A DNA stretch of 30,782 nucleotides from JBBCJR01 sp037190805 (GTDB lineage: Bacteria; Pseudomonadota; Alphaproteobacteria; Sphingomonadales; Sphingomonadaceae). How positions within the stretch are numbered: position 1 is the stretch's first letter; the number at the start of each line of letters is the position of its first letter. The notes below the pieces were generated by a model that was given only the letters and a program-made list of their open reading frames with translations, was not told the DNA's origin and ran no database searches. The stretch spans positions 1-30,782 of the forward strand of contig JBBCJR010000028.1 in the NCBI GenBank assembly GCA_037190805.1, in the 5' to 3' direction. Positions 8,375 to 15,789 of the stretch are shown here, piece by piece. The translations under genes and the position numbers were made by a program.

Positions 8375-8791
8375 CTAGCTTTTCAGGAAGGCTTCGACCC
8401 GGTCGACGGCTCCTTCGATGTCCCTCAACTCGCACTGCCAGACGACCAGTGGCTCCCATCCAGCGTCTCTCAGCTCGATTAAGACTCTCTTATCGCGTTC
8501 TTTGTTTGTTTCAATCTTCGGCCGCCAGTATTCCGGCCTGGACTTCGGCAGTCTGCCCCACCTACAGCCATGGCCATGCCAGAAGCAGCCGTGTACGAAC
8601 ACGACCTTTCTCCGCGACGGGAACACGATGTCCGGGCTGCCCGGCAGATTGCGACGATGGAGCCTGTAGCGGTATCCTAGCCGGTGTAGGGCGCGACGCA
8701 ACGCCATCTCCGGCGCGGTGTTCTTCTGGCCGACACTCGACATGATGAAAGAGCGGCGTTCGGGTGTGACACGGTCCGACATCGCTAACAT
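8375..8791 (-). CDS. vsr: Very short patch repair (Vsr) T/G mismatch endonuclease
   Basis: This protein of about 138 residues carries the Vsr pattern RRSFIMSSVGQKNTAPE, then LPGSPDIVFPSRRKVVFVHG, CFWHGHGCRW and a final GWEPLVVWQCEL. Vsr nicks 5' of the T in T:G mismatches that arise when 5-methylcytosine deaminates, so it limits the mutational cost of the adjacent m5C methyltransferase. The C/H residues of the FWHGHGC segment bind structural zinc in the E. coli enzyme. I prefer the start at 8791 because GGAGGG lies ten bases before it. The start at 8782 would give MSDRVTPERR but has no good ribosome binding site. Confidence 0.92.
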   Translation of the reverse strand: MLAMSDRVTPERRSFIMSSVGQKNTAPEMALRRALHRLGYRYRLHRRNLPGSPDIVFPSRRKVVFVHGCFWHGHGCRWGRLPKSRPEYWRPKIETNKERDKRVLIELRDAGWEPLVVWQCELRDIEGAVDRVEAFLKS

Positions 8792-8909
8792 GTAGCAGGC
8801 GCCCTCCGGACATCTGCAAGCGGAAAACGTGCTACCCTCGTTCTCGTACGGTATCGTCAGCTTGGGTCGCCGGGGTGTAACCATCCGATTTGTTCATCCC
8901 GTACCGAGG

Positions 8910-9290
8910 CTAACTGACGAGGCGCTGAAGCTGCCATTCAGGCGGAAACGGCTCCAGCATCCGCGCCAGCGTCACTTCCGGTCCCTGCCTGCCATCCAGG
9001 ATCGCCTCGACGATCTCGGGTGACAGCAAGGACAGGCGCAGGACGCGTGCCATGTAGGTGAAGGCAATGCCCTCGCGCTCGGCCAGCTCGGAAATCGACG
9101 CGAACTCGCCCGACTCCAGCATCCGCTTCCAGCGGAAGGCGCGCGCCAGCGCCTTGACCAGCGTATTGTCCGGCTTGCCCGCCGGTTCGAGGCCATCCGG
9201 CATAATCATCGCCTTCCGTCCACCACGCTTCACGATGCGGAACGGGACATGGATGGTCATGGTGTCGGGGATAGTCGTGTTCCGAGTCAT
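8910..9290 (-). CDS. Recombinase-associated helix-turn-helix protein
   Basis: This 126-residue protein follows the serine recombinase and overlaps it by ATGA, so the two are translationally coupled. The N-terminal part reads TIHVPFRIVKRGGRKAMIMP. The C-terminal part, ISELAEREGIAFTYMARVLRL followed by LSPEIVEAILDG, has the look of the KorB/ParB-type helix-turn-helix. Proteins of this form often accompany large serine recombinases in alphaproteobacterial elements and may be recombination directionality or regulatory factors. That role is inferred from position, not shown. The TAG stop is 118 bases from the 5' end of the vsr gene. Confidence 0.75.
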   Translation of the reverse strand: MTRNTTIPDTMTIHVPFRIVKRGGRKAMIMPDGLEPAGKPDNTLVKALARAFRWKRMLESGEFASISELAEREGIAFTYMARVLRLSLLSPEIVEAILDGRQGPEVTLARMLEPFPPEWQLQRLVS

Positions 9291-10609
9291 GCGGCTGCTC
9301 CTGCATCTGCGGTGATTTCGCCCGCCAGCGCCGCCAACCCATCCATGCGAAGGCGGACGTTGAGACCGCTGCTGCCGATCTCGACCCGTTCGACCAACAG
9401 GGACACAATGCGCGCTTGTTCCGCCGGGAAAAGTTCGTCCCACAACGGATTGAGCTTCTGGAGGGCTGCCCGAGCGTCGGCGTCGGTGATTCCGTCGTCC
9501 TGCGTCCGCGCCGCCTTCCATGTCCCAGCCACGATCTCCGGTTGGCGGAAGACGGCGCGGAGCTGGTCGATGACGGCGGCCTCGATCTCGCCCGCAGGCA
9601 CGCGGCCGATGGGACACGCCCCGGCGCCGTGCTTCAGCACCATCTGGCTGACGTAGTAGCGGTAGAGTTTGCCGCCCTTGCGGGTGTGCGTCGGCGAAAA
9701 GGCCGCGCCATCGGGACCGAACAGCAGCCCCTTCAGCAGCGCGGGTGTGTCGGCGCGGGTCCGGGCAGCCCTCTTGCGGGGGCTCTCCTGCAGGATGGCG
9801 TGAACCTTGTCCCAAGTCTCACGGTCGATGATCGCATCGTGCTCGCCGGGATAGCTGTCGCCCTTGTGGACCGCCTCGCCGAGGTAGGCGCGGTTTGACA
9901 GCATCCGATAGAGGTACTTCTTGTCGATCCGGTTGCCACGCGGCGTTCCGAGACCTCGCGCGTCGACCTCGCGGGCCAGAACCGTGCAGGAGCCGATCTC
10001 GATGAAGCGGGCGAAGATCCAGCGCACATGCTCGGAGTTCTCCTCGTCGACCAGCAGCTTCCGGTTTTCCACCCTGTAGCCAAAGGGCGGCACCCCACCC
10101 ATCCACATGCCCTTCTTCCGACTGGCTGCTACCTTGTCCCGGATGCGCTCGGCGGTGACCTCCCGCTCGAACTGGGCGAAGGACAGCAGGATGTTCAGCG
10201 TCAGCCGCCCCATCGAGGTGGTAGTATTGAAACTCTGCGTCACCGAGACGAAGGTCACGCCGTTCCGGTCGAACACCTCGACCAGCTTGGCGAAATCCGC
10301 CAGCGAGCGGCTGAGGCGGTCGATCTTGTAGACCACCACCACATCGACCAGCCCGTCCTCAATGTCGGCCGTCAGTCGCTTCAGACCGGGGCGTTCCAGC
10401 GTGCCGCCCGAGATGCCGCCGTCGTCATACTGATCGCGGACCAGCACCCAGCCCTCAGACCGCTGGCTGGCGATGTACGCCTCGCAGGCCTCGCGCTGGG
10501 CGTGGAGCGAGTTGAACTCCTGCTCCAGCCCTTCCTCGGAGGATTTCCGGGTGTAGACCGCGCAGCGGAGCTTGCGGACTACTTTCGATTTTTCGGGCGG
10601 CTTCGTCAT
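9287..10609 (-). CDS. Large serine recombinase / integrase
   Basis: This 440-residue protein has the resolvase/invertase catalytic domain (about 12-165). CAVYTRKSSEE holds the nucleophilic serine region, YDDGGISGGTLERPGL and VYKIDRLSRSL follow, and LSFAQFEREVTAERIRDK precedes the long linking helix. The recombinase domain comes next (PPFGYRVE to LSNRAYLGEAVHKG) and then a basic C-terminal half with a Tyr/Arg stretch KLYRYYVSQ. The zinc-ribbon region may be degenerate. It would cut and rejoin DNA at short att sites to insert or excise the element, in the cytoplasm. It is the third gene of a four-gene minus-strand operon linked by ATGA overlaps, starting with the gene at 11261. A longer reading to 10765 is possible but would run through the upstream gene. 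Confidence 0.92.
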   Translation of the reverse strand: MTKPPEKSKVVRKLRCAVYTRKSSEEGLEQEFNSLHAQREACEAYIASQRSEGWVLVRDQYDDGGISGGTLERPGLKRLTADIEDGLVDVVVVYKIDRLSRSLADFAKLVEVFDRNGVTFVSVTQSFNTTTSMGRLTLNILLSFAQFEREVTAERIRDKVAASRKKGMWMGGVPPFGYRVENRKLLVDEENSEHVRWIFARFIEIGSCTVLAREVDARGLGTPRGNRIDKKYLYRMLSNRAYLGEAVHKGDSYPGEHDAIIDRETWDKVHAILQESPRKRAARTRADTPALLKGLLFGPDGAAFSPTHTRKGGKLYRYYVSQMVLKHGAGACPIGRVPAGEIEAAVIDQLRAVFRQPEIVAGTWKAARTQDDGITDADARAALQKLNPLWDELFPAEQARIVSLLVERVEIGSSGLNVRLRMDGLAALAGEITADAGAAA

Positions 10610-11061
10610 GTCCGCGCCCTGTGGTTCTTCAGGCCGAAAAAGACCCAGCCGTTCCAGCGCGTGCCGGTGATCGCGCGGGCGATGGCCGAAAGCGACTTGT
10701 AAGGCCGCCCTTGCCATTCGAAGCCGTCGGCGGTGATCGTCACGACGTATTCGACGCCCTGCCATTCGCGAAGCAGTCGCGTGCCAGTGATGGGCCGGTC
10801 GCGGTCGAGGCGCATGCCGCGCTTCTTCTTGTCCCCGCCATCCAGTTCCTCGCCCAGCCGCTCCAGCCGCCGGACGGTCTCGGGCTTCAGCCCGCCATAG
10901 GCGAGTTCCTGGATGCGGTAGGCCAGGCGGGATTCAAGGTAGCGCCGGTTGAAGGGCGGCGGCTCGCTGTCGAACAACTCGCGCCACTGCTTCTTCAGGC
11001 CGGGCGTCGGGGTGGTCTTGAGCGCGGCCAGGCGCGCTGGGATGGGGTCGTGCGTCGTCAT
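10606..11061 (-). CDS. DUF2924 protein of the recombinase operon
   Basis: This 151-residue protein matches the DUF2924 pattern: WRELFDSEPPPFNRRYLESRL near the N-terminus, RLAYRIQELAYGGL, and a C-terminal half with PITGTRLLREWQGVEYVV, GFEWQGRPYKSLSAIAR and ITGTRWNGWVFFGL. DUF2924 genes regularly sit just before serine recombinase genes in Rhodobacteraceae and other alphaproteobacteria; their biochemical role is unknown. The C-terminal strands resemble a small DNA-binding fold used in some phage proteins, but I cannot confirm it. A GGAG ribosome site precedes the start at 11061. The stop overlaps the recombinase start (ATGA), and its own start overlaps the stop of the 67-residue gene upstream. 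Confidence 0.9.
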   Translation of the reverse strand: MTTHDPIPARLAALKTTPTPGLKKQWRELFDSEPPPFNRRYLESRLAYRIQELAYGGLKPETVRRLERLGEELDGGDKKKRGMRLDRDRPITGTRLLREWQGVEYVVTITADGFEWQGRPYKSLSAIARAITGTRWNGWVFFGLKNHRART

Positions 11062-11261
11062 GCGGTCTCCGTTGGGTTCGGGGTTGCATGACGGCATCGG
11101 TCTGCCGGATAGTGTAGGCGAATTTCTCCAGTATCGTCAGAAGGTTCACCCCGTTCGCGCTGCCTCAGCCGAACCAGCCCGAGGGCGAGCAGCCCGCACA
11201 ATTCTGCGCGGCGTTCGGCGACGGTCATCAGCTCAGGCGGGAGCGGGTTGGGACGTTTCAT
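11058..11261 (-). CDS. First gene of the recombinase operon, 67 residues
   Basis: This short protein reads MKRPNPLPPELMTVAERR and ELCGLLALGLVRLRQRE, then a polar tail. A protein starting PNPLPPELMTxAERRAEL commonly precedes DUF2924 and serine recombinase genes, so it appears to be the regular first member of that module. Function is unknown; it is basic and may bind DNA. The gene opens the operon, and the next start overlaps its stop by ATGA. Transcription must come from the 254-base divergent region at 11262-11515. Confidence 0.75.
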   Translation of the reverse strand: MKRPNPLPPELMTVAERRAELCGLLALGLVRLRQRERGEPSDDTGEIRLHYPADRCRHATPNPTETA

Positions 11262-11461
11262 GCAGGCAGGTCCGTTGTGGCTTGCCCTGCCTCTACTCAG
11301 GTAAACCGGACAACGTCCCGCTGGGATAGATGACCGCTACGCGAAAGGCGGGACTCGACTCATAGTTGATCGGCCGGGTAGAACATAATCGGAACAGTGC
11401 TTCACCTTCGCCCGGTGAATCGGTCGTGCATTTTCCGCCAGCTTTAAGCGGGTCGTGGAGG

Positions 11462-11477
11462 CGCAAACCGGTTTGCG
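11462..11477. promoter_or_regulatory. 16-bp perfect palindrome, candidate operator
   Basis: CGCAAACCGGTTTGCG is a perfect 16-bp palindrome, 38 bases before the ATG at 11516, in the region between the divergent recombinase operon and the plus-strand early genes. A half site AAACCGG also lies at 11303-11309, on the recombinase side. The layout fits a regulator that controls both directions, perhaps the winged-helix product of 12702-13697. The symmetry is seen; the regulator is inferred. Confidence 0.5.
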
Positions 11478-11515
11478 ACCGCAAGCGACAAGGTTTCAGG
11501 GCGAGAGGAGATTAC

Positions 11516-12754
11516 ATGGCCAAGAGGATCAAGAATTTCGTCGATCGCGCGTTCTCGCGCACCGTCGACCTCGAACTGCTTCACCGTTTGCTGAGCCCCT
11601 ATCTGGGCCAGATAGATTTCGATTGGGATGGACTCCCAGAGGACGACGGAAAGCGGCGTGAAGCGATTTTCGCGCTCTTTGCCAGGGCTGACCTGCGATT
11701 CCCGGCAAAGCTGCAGTTTGCACTCTACAATATCTCGACGCTGTCGACCGATGCCGGCGCACGAATCATCCAGGAGATCGCCTCGGAGGCTGGTGTTGAT
11801 GTCCTGTCCGCGTGTCGTATCGACGGGGCAGCTGACGATCTGCGCTTCACGCCGCGCTTCATGGCGCTGGTCACCTGGCTCGATCACCGTGCAATCTTCG
11901 ACCGCGCCCTCAGCGCAGCGGCATTTCTTGCCCATTCGTCCAAGCTCGAACGCGACGCGGAACGGGAGGACGTCGAACTGCGCCACCACGATGCCGGGGT
12001 AAAAGACAGTTTCTCCGAATCGGCACGGCTGCACTTCGCAGGCCGCTACAACGGTCACTATTGCGATGTGCGGTGGTTCGAAGAGGACGATCTGTTACGC
12101 GTGCTGGTCCTGCACGGTTCCAAGCCAGAGACCAAGAACGTCGATCAGGAGGGCGCAGAGGACACGCTGAAATTCCGCGAGATCGTGCAATCGACGATCG
12201 AGTATGACCAGCGCAGGAGCGCGATCTCTGTGGGCTCGAAGTCCGCCACCGACGCCAAGAAGCTGGTAAGGCTTTTCGGCGCCCATGTCCTTGGAGATGG
12301 CGACATTTTCGAGGCCTCGGCCAAAGAAGAACTCTACACTCTCGGTCCCCTGCAGCGACACGGCGAGAAGTTCAGGTTCACCTTCGATCCCGACGGCGAC
12401 ATCACGCATGTCGCCTTGCGGGAAGTGCGCATCGATGAGGCGCAACTGACCGCTACGGGGCGCTTGCGTCGCTCGCCGTGGTTTCTGGCGCTCGGCGATT
12501 CCGAGAATGCGCTCAGGCGCCTTAAGGATTTGGCACCCGAGATCGAGGTTGCTGACGTGCGGATCGTGCATGCCAAGATCGACGTCACCATTGAAGTGGA
12601 CGGCAGCGAGATCGTGGTCCCGGTTACAATTCGGCCGCCGCGCACAGTCAGCATGCGCGACCACTCGCACGAACGGCTCATCCTCGAGATGCTGGAAAAC
12701 AATGACATTCGCAAACGCCGCAGAACTGATCAGGCTGCTGCTGCGGCAGAGTGA
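11516..12754 (+). CDS. Hypothetical protein, 412 residues, first gene of an unknown pair
   Basis: I do not recognise the family. The N-terminal 130 residues look helical (LELLHRLLSPYLGQIDFDWDG, AIFALFARADLRFPAKLQ). The middle has short strands around GRYNGHYCDVRWFEEDDLLRV and the phrase VGSKSATDAKKLVRLFGAHVLG. The C-terminal third holds beta strands (EKFRFTFDPDGDITHVALR, DVRIVHAKIDVTIEVDG) and ends in a basic KRRRTD segment. No signal peptide, membrane helix or clear catalytic motif is visible. GAGAGGAG lies five bases before the ATG, a strong ribosome site. It overlaps the following gene by 53 bases, so their products are probably made together. Position next to the element's switch region suggests regulation, superinfection control or defence. 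Confidence 0.8.
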   Translation: MAKRIKNFVDRAFSRTVDLELLHRLLSPYLGQIDFDWDGLPEDDGKRREAIFALFARADLRFPAKLQFALYNISTLSTDAGARIIQEIASEAGVDVLSACRIDGAADDLRFTPRFMALVTWLDHRAIFDRALSAAAFLAHSSKLERDAEREDVELRHHDAGVKDSFSESARLHFAGRYNGHYCDVRWFEEDDLLRVLVLHGSKPETKNVDQEGAEDTLKFREIVQSTIEYDQRRSAISVGSKSATDAKKLVRLFGAHVLGDGDIFEASAKEELYTLGPLQRHGEKFRFTFDPDGDITHVALREVRIDEAQLTATGRLRRSPWFLALGDSENALRRLKDLAPEIEVADVRIVHAKIDVTIEVDGSEIVVPVTIRPPRTVSMRDHSHERLILEMLENNDIRKRRRTDQAAAAAE

Positions 12755-13697
12755 TCGTCATCCAATCCGTGCCATCGGTGCGGCAGAGCTAGAGCCCTAT
12801 GATCCGCGCTTCGTCCGATCGCTGCGCAATCTCGGAATCCTGGCGGACCGGGAGGATGAACGCAACGATGGCATTGCGGTCTTTCAGGTGGTCGGCGATG
12901 AATTGATCGTCGTCGATCCAGAGACCGGAGAGTGCGAACGTTACGACGACGCGCTGGATATCCAGTCCTTCGACATCGACATCGCCGCTCTCTGCCGCGC
13001 GATACGCGAGCAGTCGGGACTGAAGGGGCCGGGTCCGGTTGCGATTTCGGCCAGGATTTGGCGGATCGGTCGCCACGAACAGCATGGTCGGACTGCCGAA
13101 ATCTGCCTCGTGCGCCGATTGCGGGAGGAGACCGCGCAAGAAATCGTGGACCATGGGCGCGGCGCCATCGACACCGAAACGCCTGTTGCCCTGATCGGCC
13201 TCGGCGATTGCGACTTGCCGACGGAGGTCGCTCGCCAACTTGACGGCCTCCGCCTGACGGTTGCCCGTGCCGTCGATCTGCTGCGCGACGACCCGGATCG
13301 CCCCTTCGCGCTCGATCTCGGTCGGGTTCGGGTGCGCACGGGACAGCGGGCCCCGGACGCGCGCCTCCAGATCGACCGTATCGGCCGCCGGGTGATCTTC
13401 GAAGGCATCGAAATCGACATCGAGCCGCGGGACTTCGACGCCTTCGCCCTACTCGCAGAGGAGGCCATGGCCGCCGGGGGCTGGGTTTCAAAGGAGGCAC
13501 TGGCGGCAACGCTTCAGGCGAGCACAGGGCGGGAAAGCAATCCTGAACAGGTCGATCGCTGCATCAACCGGCTGCGCGATGCGTTCCGGAAGAACAAGCG
13601 GCTGGATGCGGTCCCGAGCAATGGGTTCATCGATCGCAAGTCCAAGGTCGGCGCACGTCTCGGCCTTGCATCCTCCGGGATCGCGTTCATCGCCTAG
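12702..13697 (+). CDS. Hypothetical protein with a C-terminal winged helix
   Basis: This 331-residue protein has an N-terminal part I cannot assign (FANAAELIRLLLRQSDRHP, GDELIVVDPETGECERYDD). Its C-terminal region (about 220-331) resembles an OmpR/PhoB-type winged helix: VIFEGIEIDIEPRDFDAFA, LLAEEAMAAGGWVSKEAL, then EQVDRCINRLRDAFRKNKR as the recognition helix, and a wing. There is no receiver domain. It may therefore be a DNA-binding partner of the 412-residue protein encoded by the overlapping upstream gene, and a candidate binder of the palindrome at 11462-11477. The start at 12702 follows GGAAAAC; the frame is open further upstream but would run through the neighbouring gene. The domain is recognised by pattern only. 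Confidence 0.75.
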   Translation: MTFANAAELIRLLLRQSDRHPIRAIGAAELEPYDPRFVRSLRNLGILADREDERNDGIAVFQVVGDELIVVDPETGECERYDDALDIQSFDIDIAALCRAIREQSGLKGPGPVAISARIWRIGRHEQHGRTAEICLVRRLREETAQEIVDHGRGAIDTETPVALIGLGDCDLPTEVARQLDGLRLTVARAVDLLRDDPDRPFALDLGRVRVRTGQRAPDARLQIDRIGRRVIFEGIEIDIEPRDFDAFALLAEEAMAAGGWVSKEALAATLQASTGRESNPEQVDRCINRLRDAFRKNKRLDAVPSNGFIDRKSKVGARLGLASSGIAFIA

Positions 13698-13713
13698 ACC
13701 CGTTTTCCGGCAC

Positions 13714-13752
13714 CGGGAGATTTTCGGGAGGTTTCCGGGAGAAGCCCGAGAG
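13714..13752 (+). repeat. CGGGAG repeats at an exact 11-bp period
   Basis: CGGGAG occurs at 13714, 13725 and 13736, and a variant CGAGAG at 13747: four units exactly 11 bp apart, about one helical turn, so all sit on the same DNA face. They lie between the stop of the winged-helix gene and the start of the sigma-like gene. This is the form of an array that binds a regulator cooperatively. The period is seen directly; binding is inferred. Confidence 0.6.
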
Positions 13753-13782
13753 ATAAAGAATTTCAGCAGGTTGCATCTTCGA

Positions 13783-13803
13783 CTGGTCAACGCAAACGAC
13801 CAG
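13783..13803. promoter_or_regulatory. Inverted repeat before the sigma-like gene
   Basis: CTGGTC (13783-13788) and GACCAG (13798-13803) form a perfect 6-bp inverted repeat around nine bases, ending 11 bases before the ATG at 13815. It could be an operator or a leader hairpin close to the ribosome binding region, which otherwise lacks a clear Shine-Dalgarno sequence. Confidence 0.35.
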
Positions 13804-13814
13804 GATCGAAACAG

Positions 13815-14408
13815 ATGCTCCCTCCCATTTCCCCCGACGACCTTGCCACACTGATCGATGAGGCGGCCGTTGCCGCGCGCCGCTTGCATCGGAAGCTGGT
13901 GCTGCCTGCCGCCGATCTCGACGATCTCCGCCAGGACCTGCTGGTCGACCTGATCTGCCGGCTGCCCGGCTTCGACGCGCGCCGTGGCAGCGTCGGCGCC
14001 TTCGCCAACATCGTCCTGCGCAACCAGTCCTCGCGCATCGCCATCCGCCATCATCGCCAGCGCAGGATGCAGGGCGGCACGGTGCTTTCGCTCGACGCCC
14101 CCGTTTCCGGCGCGACCGAACCTCTGGGCTGCTTGCTGGCAGAAGCAGACGGTCTGGCCGCCTGGCATGGGCAGGACCGCTCCGCCACGGACGACGCCGA
14201 CACAATCCACGATCTCGCCCGGGTGCTGGGCGGCCTGCCCGAGGAAGCGCGCGGGCTTTGCGCGGCGCTTGGCACCTGCGCTGTCGCAGAGATCGTCGAG
14301 CGTACCGGCACCTCCCGCTCCGCCCTCTACCGTCACATCGCCCGCCTGCGGCTCGACCTCGCCATGCGCGGGATCGGGGCCGAGTGGGACGGTTCGAAAG
14401 CAGCGTGA
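13815..14408 (+). CDS. Phage-type sigma-70-like factor
   Basis: This 197-residue protein has a region-2-like helix set in its first 90 residues (DLDDLRQDLLVDLICRLPGFD and GSVGAFANIVLRNQSSR) and a region-4-like helix-turn-helix at the end (ARVLGGLPEEARGLCAAL, then VAEIVERTGTSRSALYRHIARLRLDL). This is the outline of a small sigma-70-family factor, as found at the head of some phage-like early regions. It would redirect RNA polymerase to element promoters. The linker of about 70 residues between the two parts is long and polar. The repeats at 13714-13752 and the inverted repeat at 13783-13803 precede it and may control it. It heads the plus-strand early series. Confidence 0.8.
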   Translation: MLPPISPDDLATLIDEAAVAARRLHRKLVLPAADLDDLRQDLLVDLICRLPGFDARRGSVGAFANIVLRNQSSRIAIRHHRQRRMQGGTVLSLDAPVSGATEPLGCLLAEADGLAAWHGQDRSATDDADTIHDLARVLGGLPEEARGLCAALGTCAVAEIVERTGTSRSALYRHIARLRLDLAMRGIGAEWDGSKAA

Positions 14409-14421
14409 GTAGAGGACCGAC

Positions 14422-14778
14422 ATGGAGATGATCGTCATGCCCCTCACCGAATTCACGCCCGCAAAGGCCCGGCCGCTCACCGACATCGAGTTCTGCGCCT
14501 GGATCGGCCAAGCCATGCCGGGCGACCGCCTCGAGTATCATCGCGGGTTTCTCGGGATCGATACCACCGCGGTGATTTCCACCTTGCCGGAACCGGATCG
14601 CCGCAGGCTCGGAGCGCTGGCCAGTGCCGCCCACCGCGCCTTCGAGGCCGCGCTGGTGCATCTGGTGCAGGTCCGCGTCGGTCCCGATCGCTTCGCCTAT
14701 CTGGCCATCGCGCGGACCAAACCGCGCCATGCGCCGATCCCGTTTTCCCAACTCATCGCGACAGAGGAGGCCGCCTGA
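14422..14778 (+). CDS. Phage-type hypothetical protein, 118 residues
   Basis: I recognise no characterised family. The segment LTDIEFCAWIGQAMPGDRLEYHRGFLGID, read as two halves, looks like a conserved phage protein core. A helix RRRLGALASAAHRAFEAALVHLVQVRVG and a strand FAYLAIARTKP follow. GAGG precedes the ATG by six bases; an alternative start is Met6 (14437). It overlaps the next gene by one base (TGATG) and lies 13 bases after the sigma-like gene, so it is in the same operon. Confidence 0.75.
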   Translation: MEMIVMPLTEFTPAKARPLTDIEFCAWIGQAMPGDRLEYHRGFLGIDTTAVISTLPEPDRRRLGALASAAHRAFEAALVHLVQVRVGPDRFAYLAIARTKPRHAPIPFSQLIATEEAA

Positions 14779-15170
14779 TGCGCGCCACGCTTGCCTGGAT
14801 CGGGGATCGGCTGCCGCCGTCCCTTTACTTTCTTCTGGCCGGAAGCTCGGCCGCATCCCTCATCGGAGACCACGACATGACCGAGACCAACGGCCTGCTT
14901 GCGCGCCTGCGCAAGGCCTTCCGCAGCCTTGAGGATCTGCCGGAGGTGATCCCCGCCGCCTGGCGTCCCGGCGATGCCACCGATCCGCTGCCCGTCGAGA
15001 CCGCGAGTGTCGACGATATCGCCATCGCGATCGTCGCCGCGAATGCCGAACTCTCTGCGGCCATCCAGCGATCCTCGGCGCTGGAAAAGCTCCACCGTCT
15101 GGCGCGTGAAGCCAGGGCTGTCGGCACGGACCGTGCCGTGGATGCGGCCCTGAAGCGGGAGGGGCTGTAA
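14778..15170 (+). CDS. Small phage-type hypothetical protein
   Basis: From 14778 the product has 130 residues, and that start has GAGGAGG eight bases upstream and a TGATG overlap with the previous gene. A second start at 14878 (MTETNGLLARLRKAF) also has a GGAG site and would give 97 residues; the conserved-looking part begins there. That part is helical and acidic (SVDDIAIAIVAANAELSAAIQ, ALEKLHRLAREARAV). The extra N-terminal 33 residues carry a hydrophobic run SLYFLLAGSSAASLI. No function is suggested. The TAA stop overlaps the next ATG by one base. Confidence 0.65.
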   Translation: MRATLAWIGDRLPPSLYFLLAGSSAASLIGDHDMTETNGLLARLRKAFRSLEDLPEVIPAAWRPGDATDPLPVETASVDDIAIAIVAANAELSAAIQRSSALEKLHRLAREARAVGTDRAVDAALKREGL

Positions 15171-15688
15171 TGGCCATGCCTTTCCCCAGCACCGAGGCGC
15201 CGACAGAGGCCCGCCTCGACAACATGCCGAAGTTTGACGACCTCGACCGGCTGTCCATCGGTGAGATCGCCGACATGCCACCGGCGCTGCTTCTTGCGCT
15301 GCAGGAAGAAGCAGCGACCGAGACCGCCCGGGTCAAGCGCCTGAAGGACCGCTTTGAGGCGGCACTGGCGCAGCGTTATGGCGCCGCGACCGAGGCCGAG
15401 CGGTCTGCGCAGGGCAAGACCTCGGGCACGGTCCGGATCGAGGATGCGGGCGTCGTGGTCATCGCGGACCTACCGAAGAAGGTCACCTGGGATCAGGACC
15501 GGCTGGCCGCCATGGCAACCCGGATCCGAGAGGCCGGCGACGATCCGACCCAGTATCTCGAGATCGCCTATCGCGTGCCCGAACGCCGCTTCGGGGCCTG
15601 GCCCGACGCCATGCGCGAAGGCTTCGCAGCCGCCCGGTCCGAGACCACCGGCAAACCCGTGTTCCGGCTCGAGACCCGAGACCGGTGA
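15170..15688 (+). CDS. Phage-type hypothetical protein, 172 residues
   Basis: I do not know a named function. The N-terminal part has a helix set around ALLLALQEEAATETARVKRLKD. The C-terminal part reads AGVVVIADLPKKVTWDQDRLAAMA, then DPTQYLEIAYRVPERRFGAWP, and ends KPVFRLETRDR. The KVTWDQ...YRVPERR...WP pattern recurs in small proteins encoded just before phage annealing ATPases, so an accessory role in recombination is possible. The start overlaps the preceding stop by one base. About 100 bases separate it from the next ATG. Confidence 0.75.
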   Translation: MAMPFPSTEAPTEARLDNMPKFDDLDRLSIGEIADMPPALLLALQEEAATETARVKRLKDRFEAALAQRYGAATEAERSAQGKTSGTVRIEDAGVVVIADLPKKVTWDQDRLAAMATRIREAGDDPTQYLEIAYRVPERRFGAWPDAMREGFAAARSETTGKPVFRLETRDR

Positions 15689-15789
15689 CGCGCGGCGGCG
15701 GGACGCCCGAGCGGCAACGCCGGGCAGGTTCCCCTTCGGCACCCGGTCACCCCCGCCGCCGCGCCCCTTTCAATCCTTCGGAGAACCCC

